The translations under genes were made by a program, and so were the position numbers. 64,000 nt of DNA from Mesocentrotus franciscanus (taxonomy: Eukaryota > Echinodermata > Echinoidea > Camarodonta > Strongylocentrotidae), in the NCBI GenBank assembly GCA_037976565.1, contig CP137666.1, positions 1,455,495-1,519,494 of the forward strand, given 5' to 3'. The notes beneath the pieces were generated by a model, which saw nothing but the letters and a program-made list of their open reading frames with translations, was not told the origin of the DNA and did not search any database. The stretch's first letter is position 1. Every line of letters begins with the position of its first letter. Of this stretch, positions 9,001 through 17,627 are shown piece after piece.

Positions 9001-11152
9001 ATTTCATTAGGGTTTAATATTTATATTAACCTCAACGTGGTGTTTATGTTCCAATGTACTTGATCACCAGTTTCAGATAAGATTTATTTATCCACATGGG
9101 TTAAAATACGTTGATCAAACTCAATCTCTTTTACATCCAAGGCGTCGATCAGCCCATATGTGGATGGTATCTTCGAAGTAATGTTCAAGATGCCAGCAAA
9201 GTACCTCTACCAATCAAACATCTCTTTGATACGTTTGATGAACTTGCTATAAAGTATGGAGAAGCTTACGCGGGAAATTGGAAGAAAAATTGGTGAGTAG
9301 GTTTGATGTAATTCCGGTGTATAAATTTGACATACATTGCAACAAGTTTTTCGATTTTGATATGTTTCGCTCAATTTCGTTGTTAAAAAAATCCACATCA
9401 TGATATTTACTATATTTTGATTACTGAATTACTATTAAATTTCGTGATTGTTTACTTATCATACCCACTAATTGCGTATAATATATCGATCGTGTTATAA
9501 TGACAGTTCCTCTGTGTATTGTCTTTGTGTCATTTCTAAGAGTTAAAGGTTTAGAACGCACCACCAAACATACGTTTCCAGCAACCCAACAAAAGGATGC
9601 ATATTTGAGCCTCAACAGGTGCACAATTGCACCCTGGATGAGATGGGTGAAACATTGAACCTTGAGAGGAGCAAATGTGCACTTTCGAGGATGTTGGATT
9701 TAAAAAGAGAACCTTAAACACGAGCAAATCTGCACCATTAAGGATGCTGGATGTAAAAAGAGAACCTTAAAGAGAATCAAATGTGCACTTTTAAAGATGT
9801 TGGATGTGTATATTGTGTATTAAGCTCCTTTTTTTAGTGCACGTATCCTTTTTAAATTCCTCCTTCCATAGCTTGTCAAATTTCTGGCGTTCAGTGCTTA
9901 CCAACCTACCATCGTTGTTTGAGATGCCGAGATCAGAAACAGCTGATAGATGTGTAGACATTCTTGCTGATGCTCTCAATCATGCAACCAGGACCGTTTA
10001 CCTGAGACAGGTGACAATTGTGTTCATTAACTATGGCACGTTAGAGCATAACTACACAAAATTCATCCCCAGTAGTTCTTTTTCGTTCCACAGTCACCTT
10101 TTGGTGTCAACAAAGGAATTAATACGGTCAAACGAGAAAAGAAAAGTAAAAACCTATGTCATGATATTTAATACGGATTCCGTCACACAATTTAGGTATT
10201 GAATTGAAGTGTATAGGGGACAGGTTTGAAGTTAAAGTACTTATAAAAAGAAAAAACAAAAAATCATACATACACGTATCGACTAATTAAACAAGATTTC
10301 AGTAGATATTTCAGTTGAGTAGAAAGGTGTAACAATTTGCAAAATCGTTGAATAAATCAAATGGCAACTAATATGTTATTACTTTGGATGTTAGAAGACT
10401 TTAGATGACAATAACGATACAAGATAAATATTGTACACATATGATAACCACTGTTTTTTAATTCAATACAGGGCGAGTCAGATCATCTGCCTTACTACAA
10501 CGAACATCCCTTGCAGAGAAAGATGGTGACGGATTACTGTAATGAGATAGCAAATCAGCCAAAACTTCGTCCAATGAAACTGAATAGAGCCTGCTCAAAC
10601 ATCTCAAAGGTATGCAAAACAATAATATATCAAGGCAATCCTGTGAAATGTGTCAGGTATGACATATGTCCTTTCTTTCAATAATTTAATTCCCAATTAA
10701 AAATAATATCTTGATTTGACTATCTAATAATGTTAGTGGTACCAGAACGAATCATTAAACATGTTAATAGATTTTAGTTTCTGGATAAAATAAATTGATA
10801 AACGTCACGTAGCGTACAATGCCTGAATGGCCTATCATATATCTGCAGGATAATACCATCATTTCCCTGATAATACGATGAACATCGTTCTTAATATGAA
10901 AATGGATGAAGTCAGTGTACTCCTTTTTTTCTAAGCTCAATGTTTTGAATATAAAGGGATTTCCATTACACTTGACATAGATGGCACTTTGAGAAAAACG
11001 GAATGAATTATGGAATTCTGAATTGATTGTCCATTAAAATTTTGTCTGCTCTCTTTAATGTACAGGAGTTTAAGGACCAGTTCAGTCATCTTTCGAACAT
11101 GATGCACCTTTACAACCTTACCAAGAGCGATGTTGAAAACCTTTTCAAGTAG
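1..11152 (+). CDS. Plexin-like receptor, 3' part (cytoplasmic GAP/RBD region, 15 exons)
   Basis: Plexins are single-pass semaphorin receptors whose cytoplasmic part is a split RasGAP-like domain (acting on Rap GTPases in known plexins) with a RhoGTPase-binding domain inserted. Joining exons 1-72, 259-380, 1999-2064, 3201-3278, 3708-3774, 4658-4804, 5329-5482, 6850-6941, 7301-7397, 7691-7773, 8599-8706, 9142-9292, 9872-10010, 10472-10609 and 11066-11152 gives about 530 residues. Every junction is GT-AG and in matching phase. Recognisable landmarks are LFMLYQAIKTQVEKGPID (exon 6), the RBD end VALIPK (exon 9) and PLPIKHLFDTFDE (exon 12). The three arginines that act as arginine fingers in plexin GAPs are not at their expected places (exons 4/5 and 13), and exon 12 changes frame. 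Ectodomain and membrane exons lie before the window. Seen: exons and motifs. Known: plexin domain plan. Inferred: signalling-dead, divergent or decaying plexin. Confidence 0.9.
259..380 (+). CDS. Plexin exon b: GAP N-terminal segment
   Basis: The acceptor is ttgtag at 253-258. It reads FYRMLKKKEVLIDFIRQLE, equivalent to the plexin 'LLNNK.FLLTFIRTLE' helix. The donor gtattt at 381 leaves two bases over, which complete an Arg codon with the next exon. Confidence 0.85.
521..1726. mobile_element. MITE (about 1.2 kb) with subterminal repeats
   Basis: The left end TATAGGATTTCTCGG at 521 is mirrored by CCGAGAAATCCTGTA ending at 1726, and the inverted match extends to TCGGTCAATTT. Inside, TTCATTCAAATTCGC-like motifs recur toward the left end, with inverted counterparts (GCGAAATTGAATGAA) toward the right. 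There is no coding capacity. The TA at the tips may be the target duplication. The class is inferred from structure. Confidence 0.65.
885..965. repeat. Degenerate GTGATT microsatellite
   Basis: Repeated GTGATT/GTGATC/GTGATG units, within the MITE. Confidence 0.6.
1727..1870 (-). mobile_element. SINE relic, minus orientation (right part)
   Basis: It resembles the SINEs at 35,737 and 40,110: TTATCCCGGCCCTGTGAGGCT corresponds to their TTACCCCGGTCATCGGATTC, and GTACCCATTTGACACC and ACTTGCCAAAGGA are shared. Its other part seems to lie at about 470-520 (CAAGGTGCTCAAGGCGCTCC), so the MITE at 521-1726 split it. The tRNA-like head is missing. Confidence 0.5.
1999..2064 (+). CDS. Plexin exon c: GAP N-terminal segment
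   Basis: A short 66-nt exon between acceptor ctcttag and donor gtaagt. It reads EIIASLLAITFVSEGKSIHF, in the place of the plexin 'RDRxxVASLLMVALQxKLEY' helix. The phase matches both neighbours exactly, which is strong support for so short an exon. Confidence 0.8.
2802..2866. repeat. TATATATT microsatellite
   Basis: A run of TATATTTATA units in the third intron. Confidence 0.9.
3201..3278 (+). CDS. Plexin exon d: segment leading to first arginine-finger site
   Basis: The acceptor is ttttcttttcag and the donor follows at 3279. It reads VVMSLVEDEVRMAS, then EMDTLFT. In catalytic plexins this stretch ends LLLRR directly before TES; here the two Arg positions are occupied by Thr and Asn, the Asn codon being split across the intron. 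Confidence 0.85.
3708..3774 (+). CDS. Plexin exon e: GAP helix
   Basis: It reads TETIAGKLVSSWFTLFMFSY, then LK, aligning without gaps to plexin [20 protein letters not shown], then LK. The acceptor is tgttcag and the donor gtaata at 3775. It ends in phase 0. Confidence 0.93.
4385..4545. repeat. Intronic repeated segment, copy 1
   Basis: Shares TCTTTAA..ACACGATC, GA.ACTTTC.AGAAA.CAAC, TGTATCC.ATAG and ATTACGTAATA with copy 2 in the next intron. Function unknown; it could be an old dispersed repeat or an internal duplication. Confidence 0.55.
4658..4804 (+). CDS. Plexin exon f: GAP/RBD boundary
   Basis: Acceptor actacag, donor gtaagt at 4805, 49 codons. It reads PLFMLYQAIKTQVEKGPID followed by YYTLEYNKLFDQTVEFHSL. 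This is the most plexin-typical sequence in the gene (family: PLFMLFRAIKYQVEKGPVD ... YTLN). Confidence 0.96.
5021..5280. repeat. Intronic repeated segment, copy 2
   Basis: The longest of three related intronic segments. The left half matches copy 1 and the right half (CATTGTAATGTTCGC, ATATTGAAA, AAAGTATTTGC) matches copy 3 at 8130-8375. Confidence 0.55.
5329..5482 (+). CDS. Plexin exon g: RhoGTPase-binding domain
   Basis: Reads VNVLDVDSVKQVKKKVLDSA, then PRDVDAVDL, matching the ubiquitin-fold RBD of plexins ('VKVLDCDTITQAKEKMLDA ... RPxxxDLEW'). The acceptor is taatgaag and the donor gtgaga at 5483. It ends with one base over. Confidence 0.95.
5575..5612. repeat. CA/CG microsatellite
   Basis: (CA)n followed by (CG)n. 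Confidence 0.95.
5691..6582. mobile_element. Interspersed repeat of about 0.9 kb with internal duplication
   Basis: Begins CTCGTCGACGAAGTCGGAGG and ends at CCCGGCGAGGGGATGCTACG plus some 20 bases. Two internal copies, about 165 bp apart, start at TCTGGTTTCCGTTCGATAAC and run through GAAATTTGATATGAAGGTAC; a third decayed copy begins near 6240. There is no ORF. Such CCGTCC-rich elements are common in marine invertebrates. Class not determined. Confidence 0.6.
6850..6941 (+). CDS. Plexin exon h: RBD
   Basis: The acceptor is attttacag and the donor gttagt at 6942. It reads LVQTHKQSILLQE, in the place of the plexin 'ILQDED' strand, then a diverged loop ending NSYE that leads into the last RBD strand. 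The phases match both neighbours. Confidence 0.85.
7301..7397 (+). CDS. Plexin exon i: end of RBD
   Basis: Reads IHNGYRVALIPKQ, equivalent to the plexin strand 'YQVTDGSSVALVPK'. The donor was placed at gtaaga (7398) rather than gtgtaa (7396) because only the former keeps the next exon open. Confidence 0.9.
7691..7773 (+). CDS. Plexin exon j: linker between RBD and second GAP half
   Basis: Acceptor catatttag, donor gtatga at 7774. The frame set by exon i reads SLMYVTVKDVLDSHL without a stop; another frame hits TAA at once. The sequence is not conserved with plexins I can recall; this linker varies widely in the family. Confidence 0.7.
7930..8003 (+). mobile_element. SINE 3' end with (ATT)n tail
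   Basis: TAAGCGCCTGAGTACC, then GCGCATTATAAATG and a (TTA)n run, correspond to the 3' end of the tRNA-derived SINEs at 35,737 and 40,110 in the opposite orientation. The 5' head is lacking. Confidence 0.55.
8130..8375. repeat. Intronic repeated segment, copy 3
   Basis: Matches the right half of copy 2 (AAATCAACCCAAGGAGAAT, GTATATCCCTTAGG, CATTGTAATGTTCGCAAA). Confidence 0.5.
8599..8706 (+). CDS. Plexin exon k: start of second GAP half
   Basis: The acceptor is ttgtgcag and the donor gtgagt at 8707, 36 codons. It reads LDRNLAFPHMLTMK, aligning with plexin 'xxEIYLTRLLSMKG'. It ends in phase 0 directly before the residues that begin TLQKFVDDLF in other plexins. Confidence 0.85.
9142..9292 (+). 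CDS. Plexin exon l: second GAP half, with apparent frameshift
   Basis: From acceptor catccaag the phase-correct frame reads SPYVDGIFEVMF, matching plexin 'KFVDDLFETIF'. The homology then continues one frame over as SKVPLPIKHLFDTFDELA ('ALPLAIKYMFDFLDEQA') to the gtgagt donor at 9293. The shift falls near 9190-9198 and equals one missing or two extra bases. A second AG at 9151-9152 would start the exon at 9153 in the downstream frame and avoid the shift, at the cost of the YVDGIFEVMF segment. Confidence 0.85.
9640..9808. repeat. Short tandem repeat, about 60-bp unit, three copies
   Basis: Units share AAAAGAGAACCTTAAA, then GAGCAAATSTGCAC and AGGATGTTGGAT. They lie in the intron before plexin exon m. 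Confidence 0.75.
9872..10010 (+). CDS. Plexin exon m: region of third catalytic arginine
   Basis: The acceptor is tccatag and the donor gtgaca at 10011. With the split Cys codon it reads CLSNFWRSVLTNLPSLFEM. Catalytic plexins have [20 protein letters not shown] here, so the Arg before FW is absent and the loop is one residue shorter. The rest (ADRCVDILADALNHAT) matches 'TDACLSVVAQTFMDSC'. Confidence 0.92.
10472..10609 (+). CDS. Plexin exon n: GAP C-terminal helices
   Basis: Acceptor attcaatacag, donor gtatgc at 10610, 46 codons. It reads EHPLQRKMVTDYCNEIANQ, in the place of plexin 'KDIPxYKxWVERYYADI'. The usual 'SPSNKLLYAKDIP' is shortened to SDHLPYYNEHP. Confidence 0.85.
11066..11152 (+). 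CDS. Plexin exon o: C-terminus and stop
   Basis: The acceptor is aatgtacag. It reads FSHLSNMMHLYNLTKSDVEN, then LFK and TAG at 11150-11152. Plexins end with '[20 protein letters not shown]' plus a basic tail; here the protein stops just after that helix, so the tail of about 20 residues (PDZ-binding in some plexins) is absent. Confidence 0.88.
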   Translation, partial: EFKDQFSHLSNMMHLYNLTKSDVENLFK

Positions 11153-11296
11153 ATCCAGGAATTCCCAGTAGACCGACAGCCTATGAGACCGCCAGTCTAG
11201 TGAACCCTCAGAGAAGACAGAAGACATGGAACAGACGGCCCGAGCAGTGGATATTTCGGTTCCTTAGGCCGTGGGCTCCATTAGTTGTCGCTCTCT

Positions 11297-11302
11297 AATA
11301 AA
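11297..11302 (+). promoter_or_regulatory. Polyadenylation signal of the plexin gene
   Basis: AATAAA, about 145 bp after the TAG stop. No other is as near. Confidence 0.7.
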
Positions 11303-12879
11303 ACATAAGGCAGTAGACCAAAACTGGACTGATAGCCAATATAGACAATAGTGTATAAATGTAGTTTGCTCTATTTGTGGGGTTCAGATAAATGCCGTAT
11401 CAAGAGAAGATGATGAAAAGAAGATAAAAGGATCTGTCCTTTCTCGGTAGATTCGCGGAAGCTCTGCTTTAAAATGATTCGAATAATTATGATAATTAGC
11501 TTGACATTAATCATTAGTGATATGTTTCATGGAAAAAATGTTGATTCAGTGATTTATGTATATGACGATTTTTAAACCTGGATATGTGATCTTGTTTTAA
11601 ACAAAAATCTTTTTTCAGAACGGACAATTTTTGACCTTCATGTATACTTGGGTTGAAAAAGAAATGCGATGGACAACATAGCCAATAGCCCTGGAGAAAT
11701 GTTGACAGGAGGTACGAACAATTTATATGATGTTTTACTGTTAATAAATATATATACTACAGGTAGATATGCTTGATAATTTTAGACTTGATTTAATTGA
11801 AGGAAAATGAAAACAAACAAACATTAGCTTATAATCTTTTTCGAATTTGTCAACCGCATTAAAAAAATAAAAAAAAAAGTATTTGCTTAAGCTTATGTCC
11901 TACTGGAGCAACGACCCTCGCCGACTCCCGACATCCACTGGTCGAGAGTTAGTTGTCATAGGTCGTAAAGAGATCGGGAAGCAGTCTCCACAGTATTTTT
12001 GGTCGGCTGGAGGTTTACGCTGCTGCATCGAAAACCTTTTGCCAACCAAACTGGTCGTGGAAAGGTTTTTCTTTGTTTCCAACGGTAGGCGATAGTTCTC
12101 AGATTGGCGAATTAGAATATTTCCACCTCGTGTGGGTCTGTCGATATGCCGCTGAAAATGGGGCATAATGGTCGAATGGTCGAAATCCCCTAATACAAAC
12201 TTTGGGGAGTCAGGGGCCTGGTCCTCCATTTCATTAACCTCCGCCTGTATCAGGGTCGCAGCAATACCTGCTTCGGCATCGGGGGAATATACACCACGAA
12301 AACGTGTAATTGTGTGAATTCCCGCGGGAGGTAAAATGGCCGGAATGAGACACAGATTTAACCTTTTACCACTACCCCCTCTCTATTTTTCATGACAATT
12401 GTCATAATTTTCAATTATCAAATTATAATAAACGGCTTCAATGCAACCTACCTATTCGTTTTTCAAAGAGCAGATAAAAAACTCACCGAGAGAAATAACA
12501 TAAATGAAACAACATCTCATTTAAACAAATGCATAAGCTAATAAAGAACGAGAAGTTTCCTATGCTTGTTAATCGTCGTAAGAACATCGGCCATTGATAT
12601 CCGACAAGGTATTTGTTGTCGCCGATCAATATTTGAAAAAATGACAACCATTCGCCAATACTTTTACGAGCGGTCGGAAATTAGTTTACGAAAATCTTTG
12701 ATGATCATACACTTTTCATACAACATTCCGCAACCGATCGGCAACTGCCTCACAAACGAACGGAAACTGATCGCCCACTAGAAATTCCTGAAAATTGGTT
12801 GTCTATAGACGCAGCTAATATTGGTTGTCAGAAGTCGGCAACTAGTCGTACGCCTAGTGTGACCTTGGCTTTAGCAAGG
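11303..12879. other. No gene recognised; possible decayed repeat
   Basis: Overlapping short frames near 11.9-12.2 kb look like chance openings in a GC-richer patch. The right end (CTAGTGTGACCTTGGC near 12,855) resembles a DNA-transposon terminus, but no partner end was found. Confidence 0.4.
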
Positions 12880-13432
12880 AATCCTGTATCTCCAAAGTTT
12901 GCAGTTTTCTTTATGACAATTCTCCCATGGGGGTCGCCATCTTGATTTAAATAGTGATGTCAGAGTAGTACATATCCATTGACCTGCATAGAATGGAAAT
13001 GGTGTTGTATTTTAACTGGCTATTTTGCAACCAAAGCCATTGATTCAAAGGGCAACAATCTTGTTACTCCAGCATCTCAAACGAATGATTTCTGTGTATG
13101 TCACTCCTTTGGATAACGGGCTGAGCTTTATCTGACCAAGTAACAACTTATCCATGCCAAATGTTGCTTAACAAAAGAAACCGCTCAACTGCTCAACTGT
13201 ACGAAATGGCTGAACCAAATATCTTGTCACAATAATTACAAATTATCAATGGTCTTTTCTTAGGAAACTATTTTTATGGCCGCATTTCACAGGTGAGTGT
13301 CCTACATTGAAAGTAATATACAGGTCAGTGGGTACCTCACTCGACCTACTAATCTCATATCACTAATTTAATCTAAATGGCGACTCCCGAAGGAGAATGG
13401 CTAGCAAGCAAACTTGCAACTTTGGAGATATT
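12880..13432. mobile_element. Decayed MITE with roughly 120-bp imperfect inverted repeats
   Basis: The left arm (ATCTCCAAAGTTTGCA, GGGGTCGCCATCTTGATTTA, ATTGACCTGCATA) recurs inverted at 13,310-13,432 (TGCAACTTTGGAGAT, TAAATGGCGACTCCC, ATATACAGGTCAGTGG). There is no coding capacity, and substitutions between the arms suggest age. Confidence 0.6.
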
Positions 13433-16400
13433 CTTTTCGTGTTCCTTTCTAGATAATGAATTACAAACAATTTCAAGATTTTTTTTTAATAACTGGCTGA
13501 CTGTTTAGAACAAGATTATCATTTAATGTTTGTAAGGTTTCATTTTCCTTCAAAGAAGTTCGATATTTCCTTATAATACTGGGGATTAAAAATACTTGTT
13601 CATTAATGGAGTCATCTTTGTAGAATTTTGTATCTTGATCGACCCTTACAATTTGAAATAATGTTTATGTGATATTTTGTTTATTCGACAAGTGGCGAAA
13701 GGAAAGGTATGCCTGCAACGATGCAATCTTTCCCCAAACCAAGACTTGTTTTAAGTAGCCGTGAAGTAAATAAGATAAATTGGTATTGTGGGTAAACTAT
13801 ATTATTGATGTTTGTTGTTGTTGTTTGATCTGCTTACTTGTCATAAAATGTTCGGTTGCTGCAGGAGGGCGCTTTGAGCGTTGCAGGTGATGCTGTAGTA
13901 GGGGGTTCTGGGGCTGCTATCGGCTGTTGATGTAAGGGGTTACATGTGGCTATACTGTAAACTAACTATTAGCTTAAAAATTGTCCTTTTATATAAAAAG
14001 ATATTGCACTCTAAAACGCTTTGATCTAAAAGAGTATATGTATTTAAAAGAAAACGAAGGATGTTTCTTTCAAGACCATAATATGAATTGTAACACTAGG
14101 CTAAAAGCTACATCTCCTTTATATGTTGAAGCATTCGATACGCTTGTGATATCTTGCATGTATACACTCATAATTATGTAATGGTCCATATATATATATT
14201 TCTGTATTCCATACCGTGACGTAGTATTGGAATCTTACCACTGAAATATTATAGATCCCCTACAACTATTGTATCCGCCCATATGTATTGTCTAATATCT
14301 ATGTGTCCCCGTTCTTTTGACAATGTTTGTTTTATCTTGTAATGTTCTCCAATTTCCCCTTGCCAGTCCTCCCTTCCCTTAGCTTTCTTTCCCCTTTCCT
14401 TCTTTAATTCCTTCTTCCTCCCATCTACTTCGAGTCGGCCCCCAACAAGCTTCGCTTTACTGTCGCCCTCCACTATGCTTTATACGATAAATAATGAAAC
14501 GTTTAGACCTATATTTATTATTTTGTACTTGACTTGTATGCTTGTAATGCTTGTATTTTTGTAGGTTACCGGTAAAGCGTGTACAAGAAATGGGATTATA
14601 TTATGTATTATGTATTATATTATGTATGAACAAAGAAATAACATTTTAAAAAATTATGTGGAAAAATAAATTAACTGGAATTTGAACTTGAATTAATTAA
14701 CGCACGCGTACGCACTCGCAAAGAAAGGGGCGTACACGGAACCTCAGTCTGACTGAGGATCTGTGTACGCCCTTTATTATGAAAGGTTTTTGTTATCCTT
14801 TATTTTCTTCATACTCCTGAACTGTAGAAATGTACCCATACAATGCCACGTAAAGTTTTTTTAAGTATGATTTTGTATATTCTTCCTATACACAGATTAT
14901 TTTTTCAGGTGATTAGTAATCTTTAAAGTACATTTAGTGTATTGTGATCATGGTATATGTGGTATTTTTTTGTATACAACATAATGATTGTATGATGTAC
15001 TGATTGGTGCGGCAAAAATTTTGCCCTGTTGTACGATTGAAGGGTCGCTCTTTTTATTGATATGAGTGTAATACAAATGTGTATGATTATATCAAACTTT
15101 AAGGAAAATTTATATTCATGCTCCCCTCATTGTTAGACGTGATATAGCAAAGTGCAAGTTTGGATTCTAAATCATTTCTTTCATACCTTAGAAACAGAAG
15201 CAAATTTCAACGCGTCGCAATCATCGATAGCTCTTTTATTACAAAAATATGTATAGATCTACGTTGATGTCCATCTGCATTTCTTTTTAAAAATAGGTTT
15301 TATCAATGTAGGGATATAAGTAATTCATACCTGTGAATACACTTTCAAAAGGTTCGTTCATTTGGCTATAAAATTTCATTTCAACGAGTCAGAGTTGATA
15401 TATACATTGTTTTTCTTCTTCCCGGTGTATAGCGGTAGCACCCAGATGATATACAGTGTAATACGTTTTCATCAGATAGTTTAGTAATAGAAAAGAGCAA
15501 TATCAGAGAGATTATCATGTCCAAAGTGAAACCACTTTGAGCACACTCTTTGAAGTGTATTGAATACAGCATCCCTTTGAAAAAAGTATACCTTCGGTTT
15601 CAGAGCATACACTCATTTGAATAATATTCACATTGCAAAGAGAAAACCTGAAGAGGGGTTTCGCTACAGGGGATTGGTGTGTGACGCCTCATTAAAGCTG
15701 TCGAAAAATCTCAAATACTTTTTGTTTGTACGCCAGTAAAAAAAATTGTGTAACCACTTGAAAAGGGGCGTTTTAAATGCTGTAAAATAAACGGGGTAGA
15801 ACACTACTTCAGACAATCACAACTGGTACATTGCTATTTGTCAACATAAGAAATAAAGGGTATTTATTTTGACAATAATATTTAGTTTTTGTATCGCACA
15901 TATAATATTATCATATTATATCCCACTGCGCTTCCAAAGTTATATCCCATCGTGAGAAAACGAAATAGATCGTCTTAATCCATAACATTTGGGTTTTCCC
16001 TGGCAAGAATTCTATTCATACTGTCAAGAAATACCACTGCATTATGCTCGTAGCAATCATCATCATGTACGGATTTTGTGACTTCAGTAGGTGCGGTTAT
16101 CCCTTGGGCCCCAGAAGAAATTAGAAGAATCTGCTGTAGTATTTGTTACATTCATCAGCACTCAGAGAAAATAGCCTCCTGAGTCATACATTTTAACCAA
16201 TTGAAATTGACTAATGTTGTGTGTTGGAACAAATAAGAAAGTTGTCGCCACTACATCAAAGAGACGTTACCGAAGAATGAGGCAAATTGAAGAGCCTATC
16301 GTTGTCATGTGCTTCTTTTGATAATGAGGGCAAGAGAAATGCCAGATGGAAATTAGATAATGAAGATATTGTCGATGTTGAGGATAAAAAGGGCGTGTAT

Positions 16401-16650
16401 TGTACTTGTATATGTCTGCAATTGTTATGAAAAGTGATTTTTGCATTTGTCAGAACTGTAACTTTTTAAAAGAGCGAACCGTAGGTCCGGTGATATTTCC
16501 TAGACAGAAACCTTAGTTTTCAAACAAGAATTTTTTTAGTACTTTTACCCGATGTCATTGCTTTCTGAAATGAATGATATATAGGTTTATAGAAAAAACT
16601 GATATGTATACAAATTCGACTCGCCATTCCGTCGAATGATTCCGATTTCT
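13433..16650. other. No gene recognised; probable LINE 3' tail within
   Basis: About 14,240-14,700 looks like a CR1/L2-like 3' UTR (TTTGAACTTGAATTAATT end, compare 38,780-38,820). The rest is AT-rich sequence with no convincing exon. A strong hairpin at 14,724-14,774 is listed separately. Confidence 0.4.
14724..14774. repeat. Perfect-arm hairpin with 3-nt loop
   Basis: AAAGGG.CGTACAC and CCTCAGT pair with ACTGAGG and GTGTACG.CCCTTT around one short internal bulge. The tiny loop argues against a microRNA precursor. Confidence 0.7.
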
Positions 16651-16651
16651 G

Positions 16652-16919
16652 TCGGAAATACCAAAGCCTTTCATGAGAAGTATTTAACTACGACAAAACA
16701 ACGAAAGTGATAGTTTGTAAATTTTCGTGAGACCATATGATTAACTCTGAAGCATAGGTCACTGAACTATTTTCACTTTGTAAAATTCGGAAATACCAAA
16801 GCCTTTCATGAGAAGTATTTAACTACGACAAAACAACGAAAGTGATAGTTTGTAAATTTTCGTGAGACCATATGATTAACTCTGAAGCATAGGTCCCTGA
16901 ACTATTTTCACTTTGTAAA
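16652..16919. repeat. 135-bp direct tandem duplication
   Basis: Two nearly identical copies begin TCGGAAATACCAAAGCC at 16,652 and 16,787. The only clear differences are GTCACTG/GTCCCTG and the ends, so the duplication is recent. Confidence 0.95.
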
Positions 16920-17627
16920 AACAAAACAGTCATCCCTATTTCTTTTTTCCATGGTATGGAATAAATGTTCCTTAAGAGTATAGCAAGAGTGCTATAAATG
17001 AGAACGAAGCGTTTTCTCGCACGTAGGAGATGTATAAGTAGATTTTCATTTAAGAAAATGTAATAATTTTTTTGCCTGGAAATGGTGAAGGAGTAAAACA
17101 CCCACCAAAAACATTCAAATGGTTATTTCCCCGGAAAAAAAAGCAAGAGTGCGTTGTGCAGCCGTGGACTGTGGGTTAAAGCTGCGGGGTCGGGAAGTAC
17201 CCGGAAGAGGTGGTAAGCCATTTAAGATTTTTTTTATCAGGACAACTACCCCTGGGCTATTCTCCAGCTTCGGATTACGCCCGCCGTCGACAATCGACAA
17301 GCGACAACGAAGCCGCTGTTGAAGTCAGACCCGCAATTACAGTGAGAACGGACCTACCACCATCCATGAAACGGGAACGTGGTCGCCTCTCCTCAATCGC
17401 CTACAAGCTCAGACAGGAGAAAAGCTGATGACTCGAATTAAAGTCTTCAATACGAAAGTTATCCTCCAAACGAAACGCAACAGGGAAGACACCTGGGCTA
17501 CCTGGAGAGAATGATTGCTTTTGGTAAATATTATCCAGATCCGTTATCCTCAATATTTACAAAAATGTTAATGTTAACTTTGGCCAAGTGTTTGCGACGA
17601 GCTTACTCAATACTTACCATGGCATCC

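Larger units (their letters stand above)
73..11065 (+). other. Introns of the plexin 3' part: contents
   Basis: Fourteen GT-AG introns. Those holding elements are listed separately: a MITE in a SINE (second intron), AT microsatellite (third), a repeated segment in three introns, a 0.9-kb repeat (4th from RBD start), a SINE tail and a 60-bp tandem repeat. No further coding exon or RNA gene was recognised in 2065-3200, 3279-3707, 3775-4384, 6942-7300, 8707-9141, 10011-10471 or 10610-11065. Confidence 0.6.

Noticed and set aside
9178..9197. A 19-nt intron that would explain the frame change in the GAP exon
   Set aside because: Far below the minimum intron size known in animals; a frameshift or alternative acceptor is more plausible.
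11664..11711. Possible first exon (MDNIANSPGEMLTG before gtacga)
   Set aside because: Too short, no promoter or downstream exon in phase; likely chance.
13860..13928. Possible terminal exon (after a GCTGCAG acceptor, reading EGALSVAGDAVVGGSGAAIG then a stop)
   Set aside because: Low-complexity Gly/Ala reading, with no phase-compatible partner exon found nearby and no known family.
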